In this document: piece by piece, positions 1 through 8,777 of the stretch
Layout: each line of letters opens with the position of its first letter
Position numbering within the stretch: the stretch's first letter is position 1
Source: Marivivens niveibacter
Lineage (GTDB): Bacteria; Pseudomonadota; Alphaproteobacteria; Rhodobacterales; Rhodobacteraceae
Reading direction: 5' to 3'
Length of the DNA stretch: 64,000 nucleotides
Assembly (NCBI RefSeq): GCF_002150005.2
Contig: NZ_MSPP01000002.1
Location: 1-64,000 of the forward strand
Position numbers and translations under genes: made by a program
The notes under the pieces: model-generated
Database searches by the model: none
The model's input: only the letters and a program-made list of their open reading frames with translations
What the model was told of the DNA's origin: nothing

Positions 1-291
1 CTTCAGAAGTCCCAACCGCGCCTCAGCGCCGCCGGTGAAGGGGGTTCTAAGGGGAGTGATGCATGGGCGCAAGCGGAAAATTTAAAAAACTTACACATTT
101 TGCATTCAGCCCCATTCATGCACAAAAAAACGGCGGAATTGGGGTGGTAACACTGCGAAGTTAGTCTGTATTTCTCACAAAATACGAAAGTTCCGTCAGC
201 CACTCACCCCAAGGTGGCTATGCGCCGCGAATCCAATCCCGAATCTAGTTTGCTTTGATTCCTCTCAGCATCGCGTGGTATCGGGGCCTCT
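1..291. other. Intergenic DNA at the window edge, no supported gene
   Basis: I see no gene here that I can defend. The first 80 bases are rich in G runs on the plus strand and have a different texture from the AT-rich stretch that follows (about 85-200). A 66-codon open frame on the minus strand (3-203) has no visible ribosome site and a cysteine- and phenylalanine-rich composition unlike a real protein. Short open frames also run in from the left edge, so the 3' end of a feature starting outside the window is possible. Confidence 0.4.
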
Positions 292-621
292 ATGATGATT
301 TATACTATATATATAGGCGCTGCTTTAGCAGAGATCGCTGGATGCTACTGTATTTGGCTATGGATGCGGCTGGATCGCACGGTTTACTGGACGATTCCCG
401 GCGTGGCCTTACTCATCGGATTCGCAATTTTACTGACACTCATTCCAAATGACGTCGCTGGCCGCGCATATGCAGCCTATGGCGGTGTATACATCACTGC
501 CTCTGTGGCGTGGATGTGGTTAATCGAAGGACAGCGCCCGAGCGTGACCGACATATCAGGAGGGTTGGTTTGCCTTTTGGGCGCAACCATAATTCTGGTC
601 GGAGCAGCGCGGGCTAGCTAA
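292..621 (+). CDS. YnfA family (UPF0060) small membrane protein
   Basis: This is a 109-residue integral membrane protein with four hydrophobic segments. The family signatures are visible: AALAEIAGC near residues 10-18 and GRAYAAYGG at 57-65, followed by a tryptophan-rich third helix. YnfA proteins resemble small-multidrug-resistance transporters in size and topology, and an efflux role has been proposed for some, but the substrate here is unknown. Two adjacent ATG codons compete as start, and neither has a strong ribosome site. The 3' end overlaps the last four bases of the convergent oxidoreductase gene, with no terminator hairpin between them. Confidence 0.85.
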   Translation: MMIYTIYIGAALAEIAGCYCIWLWMRLDRTVYWTIPGVALLIGFAILLTLIPNDVAGRAYAAYGGVYITASVAWMWLIEGQRPSVTDISGGLVCLLGATIILVGAARAS

Positions 622-1661
622 AGGCGGGGGTCAACAACCTGACCAGTTTGTGCGGCCTCTTTGACTGCGTTGATAACCGATAGGGCCGCCAACCCATCCT
701 TCCCTGTCACGACAGGTGTAGCTGTACCGCGAATAACCTTGGCGAATTGCGCGGCTTGACGCACCAAAGGATCATCAAAGCCGTGAATCAATTTCACCTG
801 AGAGATTGGCTGCCACCAAGACTGCGCACCATTGTCCGTCCATAGACCCAACTGCGGTAACGACAGACTGCCGTTTGTCCCGCCAATCCAATAGCAAGCT
901 TCGTTGGTCGCCGGATAAGCGGGGTTTTCACGGGCGGTCAATTCCCAGCTGATCGGCGCGACAATCGTGTCGCTGACGTTGACGGTACCCAAGGCACCAT
1001 TTTCAAACCGCAGCAAAACTACTGCTGTATCTTCCACCTCATTATTGCGAACGGCATTGGATTCGATTGCCCGCACTTCGGTGATCGGGCCACATAGAAA
1101 TTGCAAAAGGTCGATGTCATGGATCAGGTTCAGATAAATTGGCCCTGCACCTTTGCGTCTGCGCCAGTCCACGTCATAATAATAGTCGGGCTTCATAAAC
1201 CATGTGGAACATTGGACCGATACGATCTGGCCGATATCCCCGTCGTCGATTGACTGTTTGGCACGCGCGATTAGCGGATTGTGGCGTCGATGATGGCCGG
1301 CTGCGACGGGCACGCCTTTTGCATCTGCGCGCTGTAAAATGTCCCGACCTTCGGCAATGTCCGTAAAGATCGGCTTTTCGATCAACACAGGCAACGCGGC
1401 ATCGATACACATATTCGCGCCGGCCGCGTGCAATGTGTTGGGGGTCGCCAACAACACGCCGTCAGCCGCACCCGCGGCAATCATGTCCGACAACTCGGCA
1501 AACCATGTCACGCCAATACTGTCAGCAAAAGCACGCCCTTCATCAGATGGATCCACCACCGCGGATAAAGTGGCGCCATCGGCAATCTGCACCGCGCGGC
1601 AATGGCGCTGGCCTATCAGACCAGCACCAACAACGGCAATTCTGGCGATCTCATTTGTCAT
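618..1661 (-). CDS. Gfo/Idh/MocA family NAD(P)-dependent oxidoreductase
   Basis: This 347-residue cytoplasmic dehydrogenase belongs to the inositol/sugar dehydrogenase-like family. An N-terminal Rossmann fold carries the dinucleotide loop GAGLIGQRH near residues 11-19. The family EKP motif follows near residue 95, and a C-terminal alpha/beta substrate domain includes an NLIHDIDLL segment. The substrate is probably a cyclic polyol or sugar, but it cannot be read from sequence. I chose the ATG at 1661 because a GGAGG site lies just upstream; an in-frame start at 1688 lacks one. The neighbours do not form an obvious sugar pathway. Confidence 0.85.
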   Translation of the reverse strand: MTNEIARIAVVGAGLIGQRHCRAVQIADGATLSAVVDPSDEGRAFADSIGVTWFAELSDMIAAGAADGVLLATPNTLHAAGANMCIDAALPVLIEKPIFTDIAEGRDILQRADAKGVPVAAGHHRRHNPLIARAKQSIDDGDIGQIVSVQCSTWFMKPDYYYDVDWRRRKGAGPIYLNLIHDIDLLQFLCGPITEVRAIESNAVRNNEVEDTAVVLLRFENGALGTVNVSDTIVAPISWELTARENPAYPATNEACYWIGGTNGSLSLPQLGLWTDNGAQSWWQPISQVKLIHGFDDPLVRQAAQFAKVIRGTATPVVTGKDGLAALSVINAVKEAAQTGQVVDPRL

Positions 1662-1753
1662 GGTTTGTCCTCCCTCAAACGCAGACAATCCATGAAAGCG
1701 GGCCCTGTCTATAAAAACTCGCGGGAACCGATTATTCGGATAAGAACGCGGTA

Positions 1754-2578
1754 TTAGGTCAGTGCAGCGATGGCTTTGCTTAACATGCGCAGGGCGGTGA
1801 AAATCAAAAACACCCCAAAGACCCGTTTCAGTTTTTTAGAATCTAGCTTGTGGGCAAGCGCCGCGCCTAAGGGCGCGAACACAAATGTAGTGCAGGCGAT
1901 AATGAACACCGCACCCAAATTGACCTGCCCCAGCATCAGCGGTGGTGCGCCTACCGGTGTCGGCACAATCATAAATCCGATTGCGGACGGGATGGCGATC
2001 AACATGCCAATGCCCGACGACGTTGCAACCGCCTGATGGGTGGTTTTGCCGAAATAGGATAGGAACGGGACAAAGAACGATCCGCCGCCGATCCCCATCA
2101 AGGCAGACAATCCGCCGAACAGCGTCGCGCTGGCAAAGGTCACAGGCGGACGCGGCAGAGCTGCACCGTCGCGCGCAACGTTGGGCGATAACACCATATA
2201 GATACCGACGCAGGTGCCCAGGACGCCAAACACCGCCATCATATGCGCGGACTGCAACACCTGCGCCAGCGCTGTCCCTGACAAAGCGCCGATCGCAACG
2301 GGCGCGATCAACCGTTTTAGCAGGGTCAAATCCACCGCGCCGCGTTTCCAGTGCGCCTGAACTGACCGCATTGAAGTTGCTATGATTGTCGTCAGCGATG
2401 TCGCAACTGCGATTTGCATCGCGAATTCACCCGAATACCCGACAGAGTGCAGAATGATCAAAAAGGCAGGAACCAGAACCACGCCGCCACCAACGCCCAG
2501 CAGTCCAGCCAGTATCCCCGCGACTGCACCGGCAGAGATCAAAATGACCAGCATATATAAGATGTCCGCACCAGCCAT
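1754..2578 (-). CDS. TauE/SafE family membrane transporter
   Basis: This is a 274-residue polytopic inner-membrane protein with about eight hydrophobic helices. The two family half-repeats are clear: a glycine-rich GLLGVGGG turn at residues 25-32 and a second MGIGGGSF turn at 161-168. The family exports sulfite, sulfoacetate or other organosulfur anions, but no sulfur-metabolism gene is adjacent, so the substrate is open. The start is placed at the ATG at 2578. A TTG start at 2635 would add a charged 19-residue leader with no ribosome site. Confidence 0.85.
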   Translation of the reverse strand: MAGADILYMLVILISAGAVAGILAGLLGVGGGVVLVPAFLIILHSVGYSGEFAMQIAVATSLTTIIATSMRSVQAHWKRGAVDLTLLKRLIAPVAIGALSGTALAQVLQSAHMMAVFGVLGTCVGIYMVLSPNVARDGAALPRPPVTFASATLFGGLSALMGIGGGSFFVPFLSYFGKTTHQAVATSSGIGMLIAIPSAIGFMIVPTPVGAPPLMLGQVNLGAVFIIACTTFVFAPLGAALAHKLDSKKLKRVFGVFLIFTALRMLSKAIAALT

Positions 2579-2773
2579 CGCCCTGCCCTTTCGTCTTTTG
2601 ACGATAGGACTGATCAATGCAGTTTCGTTTGGCAAGGTTTATTTACCGCAGCAGACGTGTTGAACTGGTCTATACCTTTACGACAGCGTCAATCGGGGCA
2701 AAACTGATCGGATTACAGGGGGCGTTTATAGTCCAGCGATAGCTCCCGCCCCGTTTAGGTACCAAACAAGCTT

Positions 2774-3607
2774 ATGACTATTCAAGACATCCCAAAAGTT
2801 GACTGCCATTGCCACGTATTTGATCCGGACCGTTTTCCCTACGATCCTGCGTCGCCCTATCACCCAGCAGGACAAGAGATTGGCACAGCAGCTCAGTTGA
2901 AAAATGTATTTGCAGCATATGGGGTGCAGCATGCGCTGCTTGTCCAACCCAACAGTGGCTATGAATTTGACAACGCATGTATGCTGGACGCCATAGCGCA
3001 CAGCGACGGCAAATGGAAAGGCATTGCAATTGCCGAAGCAGATACGTCGCTAGATCAGCTGGCAGAGCTTAAGGCGCAAGGGATCGTGGGAATTGCGGCA
3101 AATGTAACCTTCTACGACAAAGGGTATTACAAAGAGTTCGGACCATTGTTCGACCGCATTGCACAGCAAGACATGTTTTTGCAGGTTCAGGTAGCGGGTG
3201 ATCTGCTAATGGATATCGTGCCAATGTTAAACGACACAGGCGCACGGTTGCTTTTCGATCACTGCGGGCGACCTGACACCGCGGCCGGCCTTAGCCAACC
3301 TGCATTTCAACAACTGCTGAAATTTGGGGAAACAAAACGGGCCGCTATAAAGCTGTCGGGTTATGCGAAATTTGCGGCCCTGCCTCACCCTTTTGATGAC
3401 GCGTCGCCCTACATCAACGCGCTGATCAACGCATTCGGCACCGACAATTGCTTGTGGGGATCGGATTGGCCATTTTTGCGCGCTACATCGCGGGTTGATT
3501 ACGGTCCGTTGTTAGACGTCTTCGCCCGTTTCGTTTCCGACCCAACAGCCCAGCGCAAAATTTTATGGGACAATCCCAAACGACTCTTCAGCTTTGAAAG
3601 TGTCTAA
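2774..3607 (+). CDS. Amidohydrolase-family TIM-barrel metal-dependent hydrolase
   Basis: This 277-residue protein belongs to the amidohydrolase 2 group, which includes 2-pyrone-4,6-dicarboxylate lactonase-like enzymes. Visible metal and catalytic elements are DCHCH at residues 10-14 (H12 and H14), FDHCGRPD at 161-168 with H163, and GSDWP at 229-233, whose aspartate is the likely catalytic base. These enzymes hydrolyse lactones or decarboxylate cyclic acids; the natural substrate is not evident. It stands alone between a TauE-type transporter and a decayed gene. The ribosome site is weak. Confidence 0.8.
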   Translation: MTIQDIPKVDCHCHVFDPDRFPYDPASPYHPAGQEIGTAAQLKNVFAAYGVQHALLVQPNSGYEFDNACMLDAIAHSDGKWKGIAIAEADTSLDQLAELKAQGIVGIAANVTFYDKGYYKEFGPLFDRIAQQDMFLQVQVAGDLLMDIVPMLNDTGARLLFDHCGRPDTAAGLSQPAFQQLLKFGETKRAAIKLSGYAKFAALPHPFDDASPYINALINAFGTDNCLWGSDWPFLRATSRVDYGPLLDVFARFVSDPTAQRKILWDNPKRLFSFESV

Positions 3608-3609
3608 TG

Positions 3610-3980
3610 ATCATCGTTTGATACAGCAAAACATTGGCGGAAACTCGTGATCTGACAGTGCCACCACGGTAATAGCCATTGGTTTGCACGTTGTGAAAAT
3701 GCGCCTTGGTTTTCCAATCGAATTCAGGCGGCATGTGGTTGCCTGTTTTTAGCCCCCTCCGATTACGGCAGTCAGATTGGGGCCAACGTCGCCGACCGCG
3801 TTCACCAGAATGTCAAACTGGGCAGCCCGCTGGGATTCGTTGGCGTTACTTTCTAGGTGAGTAGAGGCAACGCAGATAGACCCCTGTTCGGTGTCCACCT
3901 CGGCCACCTGCCACTCGCAGGCAATCATGGGATCTAGATGGCAACGATTCAAATGCAGATTCGACTGAACGTGTGATCAA
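3610..3980 (-). pseudogene. Remnant of an endonuclease/exonuclease/phosphatase family gene
   Basis: Minus-strand reading from about 3980 gives the C-terminal half of an EEP-family phosphoesterase. It includes STHLESNA and then VIGGG where functional members read GGDLN. The frame stops at that point. One base away the next frame continues the family pattern with TGNHMPPEFDW and then dissolves before the neighbouring gene. A stop codon also closes the frame upstream at about 3980, so the N-terminal half is missing. This is best explained as a truncated, frameshifted pseudogene. It fills most of the otherwise gene-free 3608-4089 interval. Confidence 0.6.
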
Positions 3981-4089
3981 CGCAGAAATTACAAAATTGA
4001 CAGTCTGAAGAACTTTTCATTCCCGACCAAGTAAGTTGGGGGAATAATGACAAAGTCGACTTTGTTCGGAATTTTTAAGGAAGTGTAAG

Positions 4090-4166
4090 TGGCGGACTGG
4101 GGAGGATTCGAACCCCCGACCCCTTGATTCGTAGTCAAGTACTCTATCCAACTGAGCTACCAGTCC
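4090..4166 (-). tRNA. tRNA-Arg (anticodon ACG)
   Basis: The minus strand folds into a full cloverleaf. The acceptor stem pairs GGACTGG with CCAGTCC, followed by G73 and an encoded CCA end. The D-arm holds AGCTCAGTTGGATAGAG, the anticodon stem CTTGA/TCAAG encloses the loop CTACGAA, and the T-arm has loop TTCGAAT. The anticodon ACG is normally edited to ICG by TadA and reads CGU, CGC and CGA codons. It lies between a pseudogene and a sensor kinase. Confidence 0.97.
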
Positions 4167-4228
4167 GCGGAGAGTGAGCGCCGTATAGCCCCCACGTTTG
4201 GGGGCCGCAAGGGCGAAAATGAAAGTTT

Positions 4229-5629
4229 TTACATTTCTTTTGCAGAAAGTTTGATTTCGGCCTTTGGCAGGGTGATGACAAACGTCGTTCCGGTTGGATC
4301 CGTGGATTGCAATGTCAACGAACCACCGTGCCCCCGCACCAATTCAGAGGCAATCACCAATCCCAGACCAGACCCACCTTTGGTCGCACCGCCTTGAAAA
4401 GCTTGAAAAAGATGGTCTTGGGCACGTTTTGGCAATCCGGGACCGGTGTCTGAAACACGAATCTGCCATGCATCGTCTGCATCGGCTGCACAGATGTTAA
4501 TTTCACCCGATTTCCCCGTTGCCATAATGGCCTGACGTGCGTTTCTCACCAGATTTGAAATCACGCGATAGATTTGTTCGCTATCGGCGCGCAACATCAG
4601 GCCGGATGGGACGTCCTCGGAAAAGGACAAGTCATAATCCCCTGCGGAGAGACGCTCGCTGTCGATAACATCCGAAACGATGCCAGAAAGTGAAAAACGC
4701 TCTAACTTGGGCGGGGCTTCTTCGGCACGTCCAAAAGCCAGAGTATTTTCACATAGATGAACCGCGCGCGTGATGGAATTTACCAATTTTGGTGCAAGCC
4801 GTTGGACGACGGGGTCGCTCGACACTTCGATACGGTCAGTGAACAGCTGCGCAGATGTCAGAATATTCCGAAGGTCGTGGCTGATTTTTGCAACGCCTTC
4901 GCCCAATTGCGCCAGTCGGTCCTTTTGGCGCAACGCGCTGGTCAATTGCGTCTGCATGGATTTGAGCGCCTCTTCGGCCTCTCGCAATTCATTGATTCCA
5001 GCAGATGGTTCGATAATCCGCCGCGCATCTTCGGGACTGTCGGCATACAGGGTGATGTGCCGCACAACACCGCGAATGGGTTTCACCAAAAACGCGCGAA
5101 CAGCCACAAATAGCAACAACGCCGTGATGATCGATATAACCGCAGACAAAGCCAGAATGTTCAGCCCGTAATCAATCATAGCGGCGCGTAGGGGGCCTTG
5201 CTCCATCGTGACTTCGATCAACAAGCCACCATCTTGAACGGGATTGCCGATGACACGGATAATTGGGTTGGCTGTGTTGTTTAACACCATGATCGCATCA
5301 CGGATCAGCGTCAAAGCGCCAGGATCACGCATGTCATAAGTGGCTTCGATCTGTGCGGGAATTGGCGATGAGAGGACCAACTGCCTGACTTCATCACGAC
5401 GCAGAACGACGTTAAAGACCCCAGCGTTCTCTAACAGTTCGGATTCTAGGTCCGCTGAAATCATGTCATCAGCCAATAGCGCCAAGGATGCGATTTGCGC
5501 ACGCTCCAAACGCAACAGCAGGTAATCCTGACGGAAACGCGCCACGGAAGGCAGAAAAATAAAGATCTCTGCCAGCATGACAAATATGACGGTGAGGATC
5601 AGGAAACGTCCTGATAGAGTTTTAAACAT
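4229..5629 (-). CDS. Membrane-bound sensor histidine kinase (orphan)
   Basis: This 466-residue two-component sensor has membrane helices near residues 9-28 and 155-178 flanking a periplasmic domain of about 125 residues. A HAMP-like linker and a short coiled coil follow, then a dimerisation helix with the phospho-acceptor H251 in ISHDLRN. The catalytic ATPase domain shows its N box (SNLVRNARQA, about 358-367), DTGPGL (394-399) and GGSGLGL. No response regulator is adjacent, so its partner is elsewhere. It begins 18 bases after the flavoprotein gene, with a GGAGGGGG ribosome site, and is probably co-transcribed with it. Confidence 0.9.
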   Translation of the reverse strand: MFKTLSGRFLILTVIFVMLAEIFIFLPSVARFRQDYLLLRLERAQIASLALLADDMISADLESELLENAGVFNVVLRRDEVRQLVLSSPIPAQIEATYDMRDPGALTLIRDAIMVLNNTANPIIRVIGNPVQDGGLLIEVTMEQGPLRAAMIDYGLNILALSAVISIITALLLFVAVRAFLVKPIRGVVRHITLYADSPEDARRIIEPSAGINELREAEEALKSMQTQLTSALRQKDRLAQLGEGVAKISHDLRNILTSAQLFTDRIEVSSDPVVQRLAPKLVNSITRAVHLCENTLAFGRAEEAPPKLERFSLSGIVSDVIDSERLSAGDYDLSFSEDVPSGLMLRADSEQIYRVISNLVRNARQAIMATGKSGEINICAADADDAWQIRVSDTGPGLPKRAQDHLFQAFQGGATKGGSGLGLVIASELVRGHGGSLTLQSTDPTGTTFVITLPKAEIKLSAKEM

Positions 5630-5647
5630 GCCCCCTCCGATTTTAGG

Positions 5648-7012
5648 TCAGGGCAGGAACCGCTGAACCAACCCCACAACCCGTTTCACATTCGGGTTTT
5701 CAAATAGCTTGGGGGTAAAATAGGCGCTCGCAGCACGTTTGTTAATCTCTGCCATTGTTGGATATGGCAAAACGGTGTTGGAAATCGCCGAAAGTTTCAG
5801 ATTGTTGGCAATCGCCATTGACCACATCGCAATCAATTCACCCGCATCTGGACCAACAATTGTCACCCCAACAGGACGACCTTTGACCACCATCACTTTG
5901 ATGAATCCAGTCGTATGCCCTGTGGCAATCGCGCGATCAGAGCCAGTATATTCAGCGCGCGCGACTGTCACTTTTGACCCATATTCCTTGCGTGCCTCGT
6001 CCTCGGTTGGGCCGATCTGGGCCAATTCAGGGGCCGTGTAGGTTACGCGCGGGATATGATGGGTTTTTGCCTTAGCGGGCAGAGCCAGCAGCATCGACCG
6101 AATTATAACGCCTGCATGGTATCCAGCCAGATGGGTGAATTGCATCCCGCCGGCAACATCCCCAATCGCGTATACCTTTTTATTCGACATTGACCGCAGA
6201 TCGTCGCCAACGGTGATTCCTTTGGCAGTGTGCGCAACATTTGCATCGCGCAGGTTCAAACGGTCGATGTTGACTTTGCGACCTGCGGCAACCAACAGGT
6301 GGCTGCCAGTAATGGCGCCGTTCGAGGTGTAAACAGTCACGCCGTTTTCATTGCTAATTCGCTCAACTGCTGTGCCTTCGTGAACCGTGATCCATTGGTC
6401 GCGCAGCGATTTCACTACAACAGCGCGCGCATCAGCATCTTCGCGTCCTAACGCTTGCGCAGCTTCGATCACAGTAACGTCGCAGCCCAAACCGCGGTGA
6501 GCTTGCGCCATTTCCATACCAATCGGACCGCCACCAATAATGATCAGATGCTCAGGCTTTTCTGGCAGATCAAAGATCGTTTCGTTGGTGTAGGCCGTCA
6601 CAGAATCAATTCCGTCGATGGGTGGCACCACGGGCGATGACCCTGTCGCAACCACAAACCGGCGGGCACGAACACGTGTTTCACCTGCCTGCACGATGTT
6701 GGGAGACGCGAAACGCGCCCAGTCGCGAATGACGGTGCAGCCCAAACCTTCGAACCGGTCTTCGCTGTCGTGTGGTTCGATCGTTTCGATTGTGGAACGG
6801 ACATGGGCAATCGCATCGGCATAGGACATGCCAGAACGCGAGGCGTGCAACAGTGCCTTGGACGGTACGCAGCCATAGTTCAGGCAATCACCACCCATTT
6901 TGTGGCCTTCGATCAAAACGACCGACGCCCCCATTTGAACCGCCCCCGCAGCAACCGACAACCCGCCAGAGCCTGCTCCAATTACACATACATCGACGTT
7001 CAATTCGGTCAC
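5648..7012 (-). CDS. FAD-dependent pyridine nucleotide-disulfide oxidoreductase (mercuric reductase/LPD-like)
   Basis: This 454-residue flavoprotein resembles dihydrolipoamide dehydrogenase and mercuric reductase. It has the FAD loop GAGSGG at residues 12-17, the redox disulfide C43-C48 in GGDCLNYGCVPSK, an NAD(P) loop GGGPIGME, and a C-terminal dimerisation domain. Where true lipoamide dehydrogenases read HPT-x-x-E, this protein reads YPTMAE, so the catalytic histidine is a tyrosine and the electron acceptor probably differs. The GTG start at 7012 overlaps the TGA stop of the upstream gene (GTGA), which suggests translational coupling. An in-frame start at 7090 would overlap that gene by 82 bases and is unlikely. 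Confidence 0.87.
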   Translation of the reverse strand: MTELNVDVCVIGAGSGGLSVAAGAVQMGASVVLIEGHKMGGDCLNYGCVPSKALLHASRSGMSYADAIAHVRSTIETIEPHDSEDRFEGLGCTVIRDWARFASPNIVQAGETRVRARRFVVATGSSPVVPPIDGIDSVTAYTNETIFDLPEKPEHLIIIGGGPIGMEMAQAHRGLGCDVTVIEAAQALGREDADARAVVVKSLRDQWITVHEGTAVERISNENGVTVYTSNGAITGSHLLVAAGRKVNIDRLNLRDANVAHTAKGITVGDDLRSMSNKKVYAIGDVAGGMQFTHLAGYHAGVIIRSMLLALPAKAKTHHIPRVTYTAPELAQIGPTEDEARKEYGSKVTVARAEYTGSDRAIATGHTTGFIKVMVVKGRPVGVTIVGPDAGELIAMWSMAIANNLKLSAISNTVLPYPTMAEINKRAASAYFTPKLFENPNVKRVVGLVQRFLP

Positions 7013-7728
7013 TGCGTGATGTCCTTTCCGCGGATCATTTTGATTATTACTGGCAACACAGCCAAACAACTTAGCCCGATTAAGGGCCAAAACACCGCAG
7101 GTTCAAAGATAATCCCCAAATCTGGCGTCCCGCCACGATCAAACACCGCGCCAAGCCCCGCCCCGACAGAGGTATAGACAACCGCACCTGGTACAATTCC
7201 CAGCGCAGTCGACACGACAAAACGATGCAAAGGCACGCCAACAAAGGCAGGGATAAGATTCGCGACGAAAAACGGTACAGCTGGCACCAGCCGGATCAGA
7301 AACAACATAGACCACTGGTTAGCGTCGATACCTTCTTTGATCTTTTTCACACGACCTTGGCTGACATCCATTTTGGCGGCCAAACGATCCCCCAGGCCCC
7401 AGCGCGCGGCCAGAAACAGAATAACAGCCCCGATTGTGGCGCCAGTGATGTTAAACAGCGCACCGGGGAATGTGTTAAACAGAAATCCGCCCGTCAGCGT
7501 GATGATCGTGGCACCTGGAATCGAAAACGCGGTCGCCATTGCGTAGATGCCGATAAAGACCGCGACCGAAAGAATCGGCGCAGCATCGCGATACCCGATC
7601 AACGCGTCCCGATTCTGTTTTAATGTTTCAAAAGACACGACGCCGCGCAGCAACCAAGCTGCCGCAACAACCCCTAAAACGATCAAAATCAGCGGCATTC
7701 GACGCAAAAACGGATGAGAGAGGGCCAT
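7009..7728 (-). CDS. TVP38/TMEM64 (VTT-domain) membrane protein
   Basis: This 239-residue polytopic inner-membrane protein has the VTT/SNARE-associated domain typical of DedA and TVP38 families. Visible elements include the re-entrant glycine-rich segment GGFLFNTFPGALFNITGAT and a later FLIRLVPAVPFF stretch. Related proteins affect lipid scrambling and membrane-potential homeostasis; the specific role here is unknown. In many bacteria this family is paired or fused with a mercuric-reductase-like flavoprotein, and here it overlaps one by four bases. It is the likely first gene of a three-gene operon ending in a sensor kinase. Confidence 0.87.
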   Translation of the reverse strand: MALSHPFLRRMPLILIVLGVVAAAWLLRGVVSFETLKQNRDALIGYRDAAPILSVAVFIGIYAMATAFSIPGATIITLTGGFLFNTFPGALFNITGATIGAVILFLAARWGLGDRLAAKMDVSQGRVKKIKEGIDANQWSMLFLIRLVPAVPFFVANLIPAFVGVPLHRFVVSTALGIVPGAVVYTSVGAGLGAVFDRGGTPDLGIIFEPAVFWPLIGLSCLAVLPVIIKMIRGKDITQ

Positions 7729-7889
7729 TTGGTGCCTTTATTTGTAACTGCCCTACTTTATTGGACTTTTTCCGCTGCACATCATAGACACCTCACGTCA
7801 GGTTGATCTGGCCCCCGCGTCACCCCGCATTTCTGTAACAGAGTGCGGAAAATTATGTCGAAGTTGTAAAAAACTGGGCCTCAACCACG

Positions 7890-7918
7890 TTGACACAAAG
7901 CCAGAGCCGCCTTATTGG
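7890..7918 (+). promoter_or_regulatory. Putative sigma70 promoter of rpmH operon
   Basis: A perfect -35 hexamer TTGACA (7890-7895) is followed after 17 bases by TATTGG (7913-7918). It lies about 70 bases upstream of the rpmH start, in a region without genes. The -10 is only a half match to consensus. Confidence 0.6.
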
Positions 7919-7984
7919 CAGGGCTTCGAATGTTATCGGCCTCGAATCCCTAGGGTTCGGCCCTATTGAACCGGAGAGAACGCG

Positions 7985-8119
7985 ATGAAACGTACGTTCC
8001 AACCATCGAACCGTGTACGCAAAAACCGTCACGGCTTCCGTGCCCGCATGGCAACCAAAGCAGGACGTAAAATCCTGAACTCGCGCCGCGCTCAAGGCCG
8101 CAAAAAGCTGAGCGCCTAA
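7985..8119 (+). CDS. rpmH: 50S ribosomal protein L34
   Basis: This is a 44-residue, highly basic protein of the large ribosomal subunit. It begins MKRTFQPSN and continues with [13 protein letters not shown], the almost invariant L34 signature, and is of normal family length. A GGAGAG ribosome site precedes the ATG. It is directly followed by rnpA, the order found in nearly all bacteria, although the usual dnaA neighbour is not in view. Confidence 0.98.
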   Translation: MKRTFQPSNRVRKNRHGFRARMATKAGRKILNSRRAQGRKKLSA

Positions 8120-8139
8120 TTGGCGCAGCGGGGTCAGAT

Positions 8140-8535
8140 ATGACACCGCAACAGCATTGTGACACGACGACCGCCAAGGCTGCGCCTGTGGCGGTTTTCG
8201 TTCGCCCGCCTGTTGTCAAAAAACGGGCGGATTTTTTGCGTGCTGCAAATGCCCTACGGCAGGGCACGACTGGATTCCACCTGCAGGCCCGCAACCGCGG
8301 TGACGCCGATGCATTTCGCGTGGGCTATACCTGTTCAAAAAAGGTCGGAAATGCGGTTGCTCGCAACCGTGCGAAACGCCGCTTGCGTGAAATCGCGCGT
8401 CTGGTGATGAACCAGCACGGCCGCGCGGGGTGGGACTATGTCCTGATCGGCCGCAAAGACGTGACTGCCGACTACGATTTCGCCCGCATGCAAAAAGATC
8501 TGATTTGGGCGCTCAAAAAGGTGCATTCCAAATGA
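8140..8535 (+). CDS. rnpA: Ribonuclease P protein component
   Basis: This 131-residue basic protein binds the catalytic RNase P RNA and helps trim the 5' leader of precursor tRNAs. The family core is present: a [16 protein letters not shown] segment leading into RAKRRLRE, the conserved RNR-like basic helix. The N-terminal 25 residues are poorly conserved and may be flexible. The gene starts 20 bases after rpmH and its stop overlaps the yidD start (ATGA), so translation is probably coupled. Confidence 0.96.
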   Translation: MTPQQHCDTTTAKAAPVAVFVRPPVVKKRADFLRAANALRQGTTGFHLQARNRGDADAFRVGYTCSKKVGNAVARNRAKRRLREIARLVMNQHGRAGWDYVLIGRKDVTADYDFARMQKDLIWALKKVHSK

Positions 8536-8768
8536 CACCTCTGGCGTGGGTCATATCCCTGCCCGTTCGGTTCTACCGTTTGGTATTCAGCCCTTGGGTC
8601 GGTCATGCGTGCCGTTATCAACCCACCTGTTCGGCCTACGCGATGGAGGCCCTGCAGAAACATGGCGGGATCAAAGGCACATATTTGATCGTCCACCGCC
8701 TGATGCGCTGTCACCCTTGGGGTGGATCGGGCATCGACAATGTCCCTGACTGCAAACACCGCCACTAA
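8532..8768 (+). CDS. yidD: Membrane protein insertion efficiency factor YidD
   Basis: This 78-residue peripheral membrane protein assists YidC-dependent insertion. The hallmark motifs are [15 protein letters not shown] in the middle and [13 protein letters not shown] towards the C-terminus. The ATG at 8532 overlaps the rnpA stop in an ATGA arrangement; a longer in-frame opening at 8430 would lie inside rnpA. Grouping with rnpA and the downstream yidC matches the family's usual context. Confidence 0.95.
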   Translation: MTPLAWVISLPVRFYRLVFSPWVGHACRYQPTCSAYAMEALQKHGGIKGTYLIVHRLMRCHPWGGSGIDNVPDCKHRH

Positions 8769-8777
8769 GGTTTAGCC

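Noticed and set aside
3-203. A 66-codon minus-strand frame at the window start.
   Set aside because: No ribosome site, odd Cys/Phe-rich composition and no recognisable motif.
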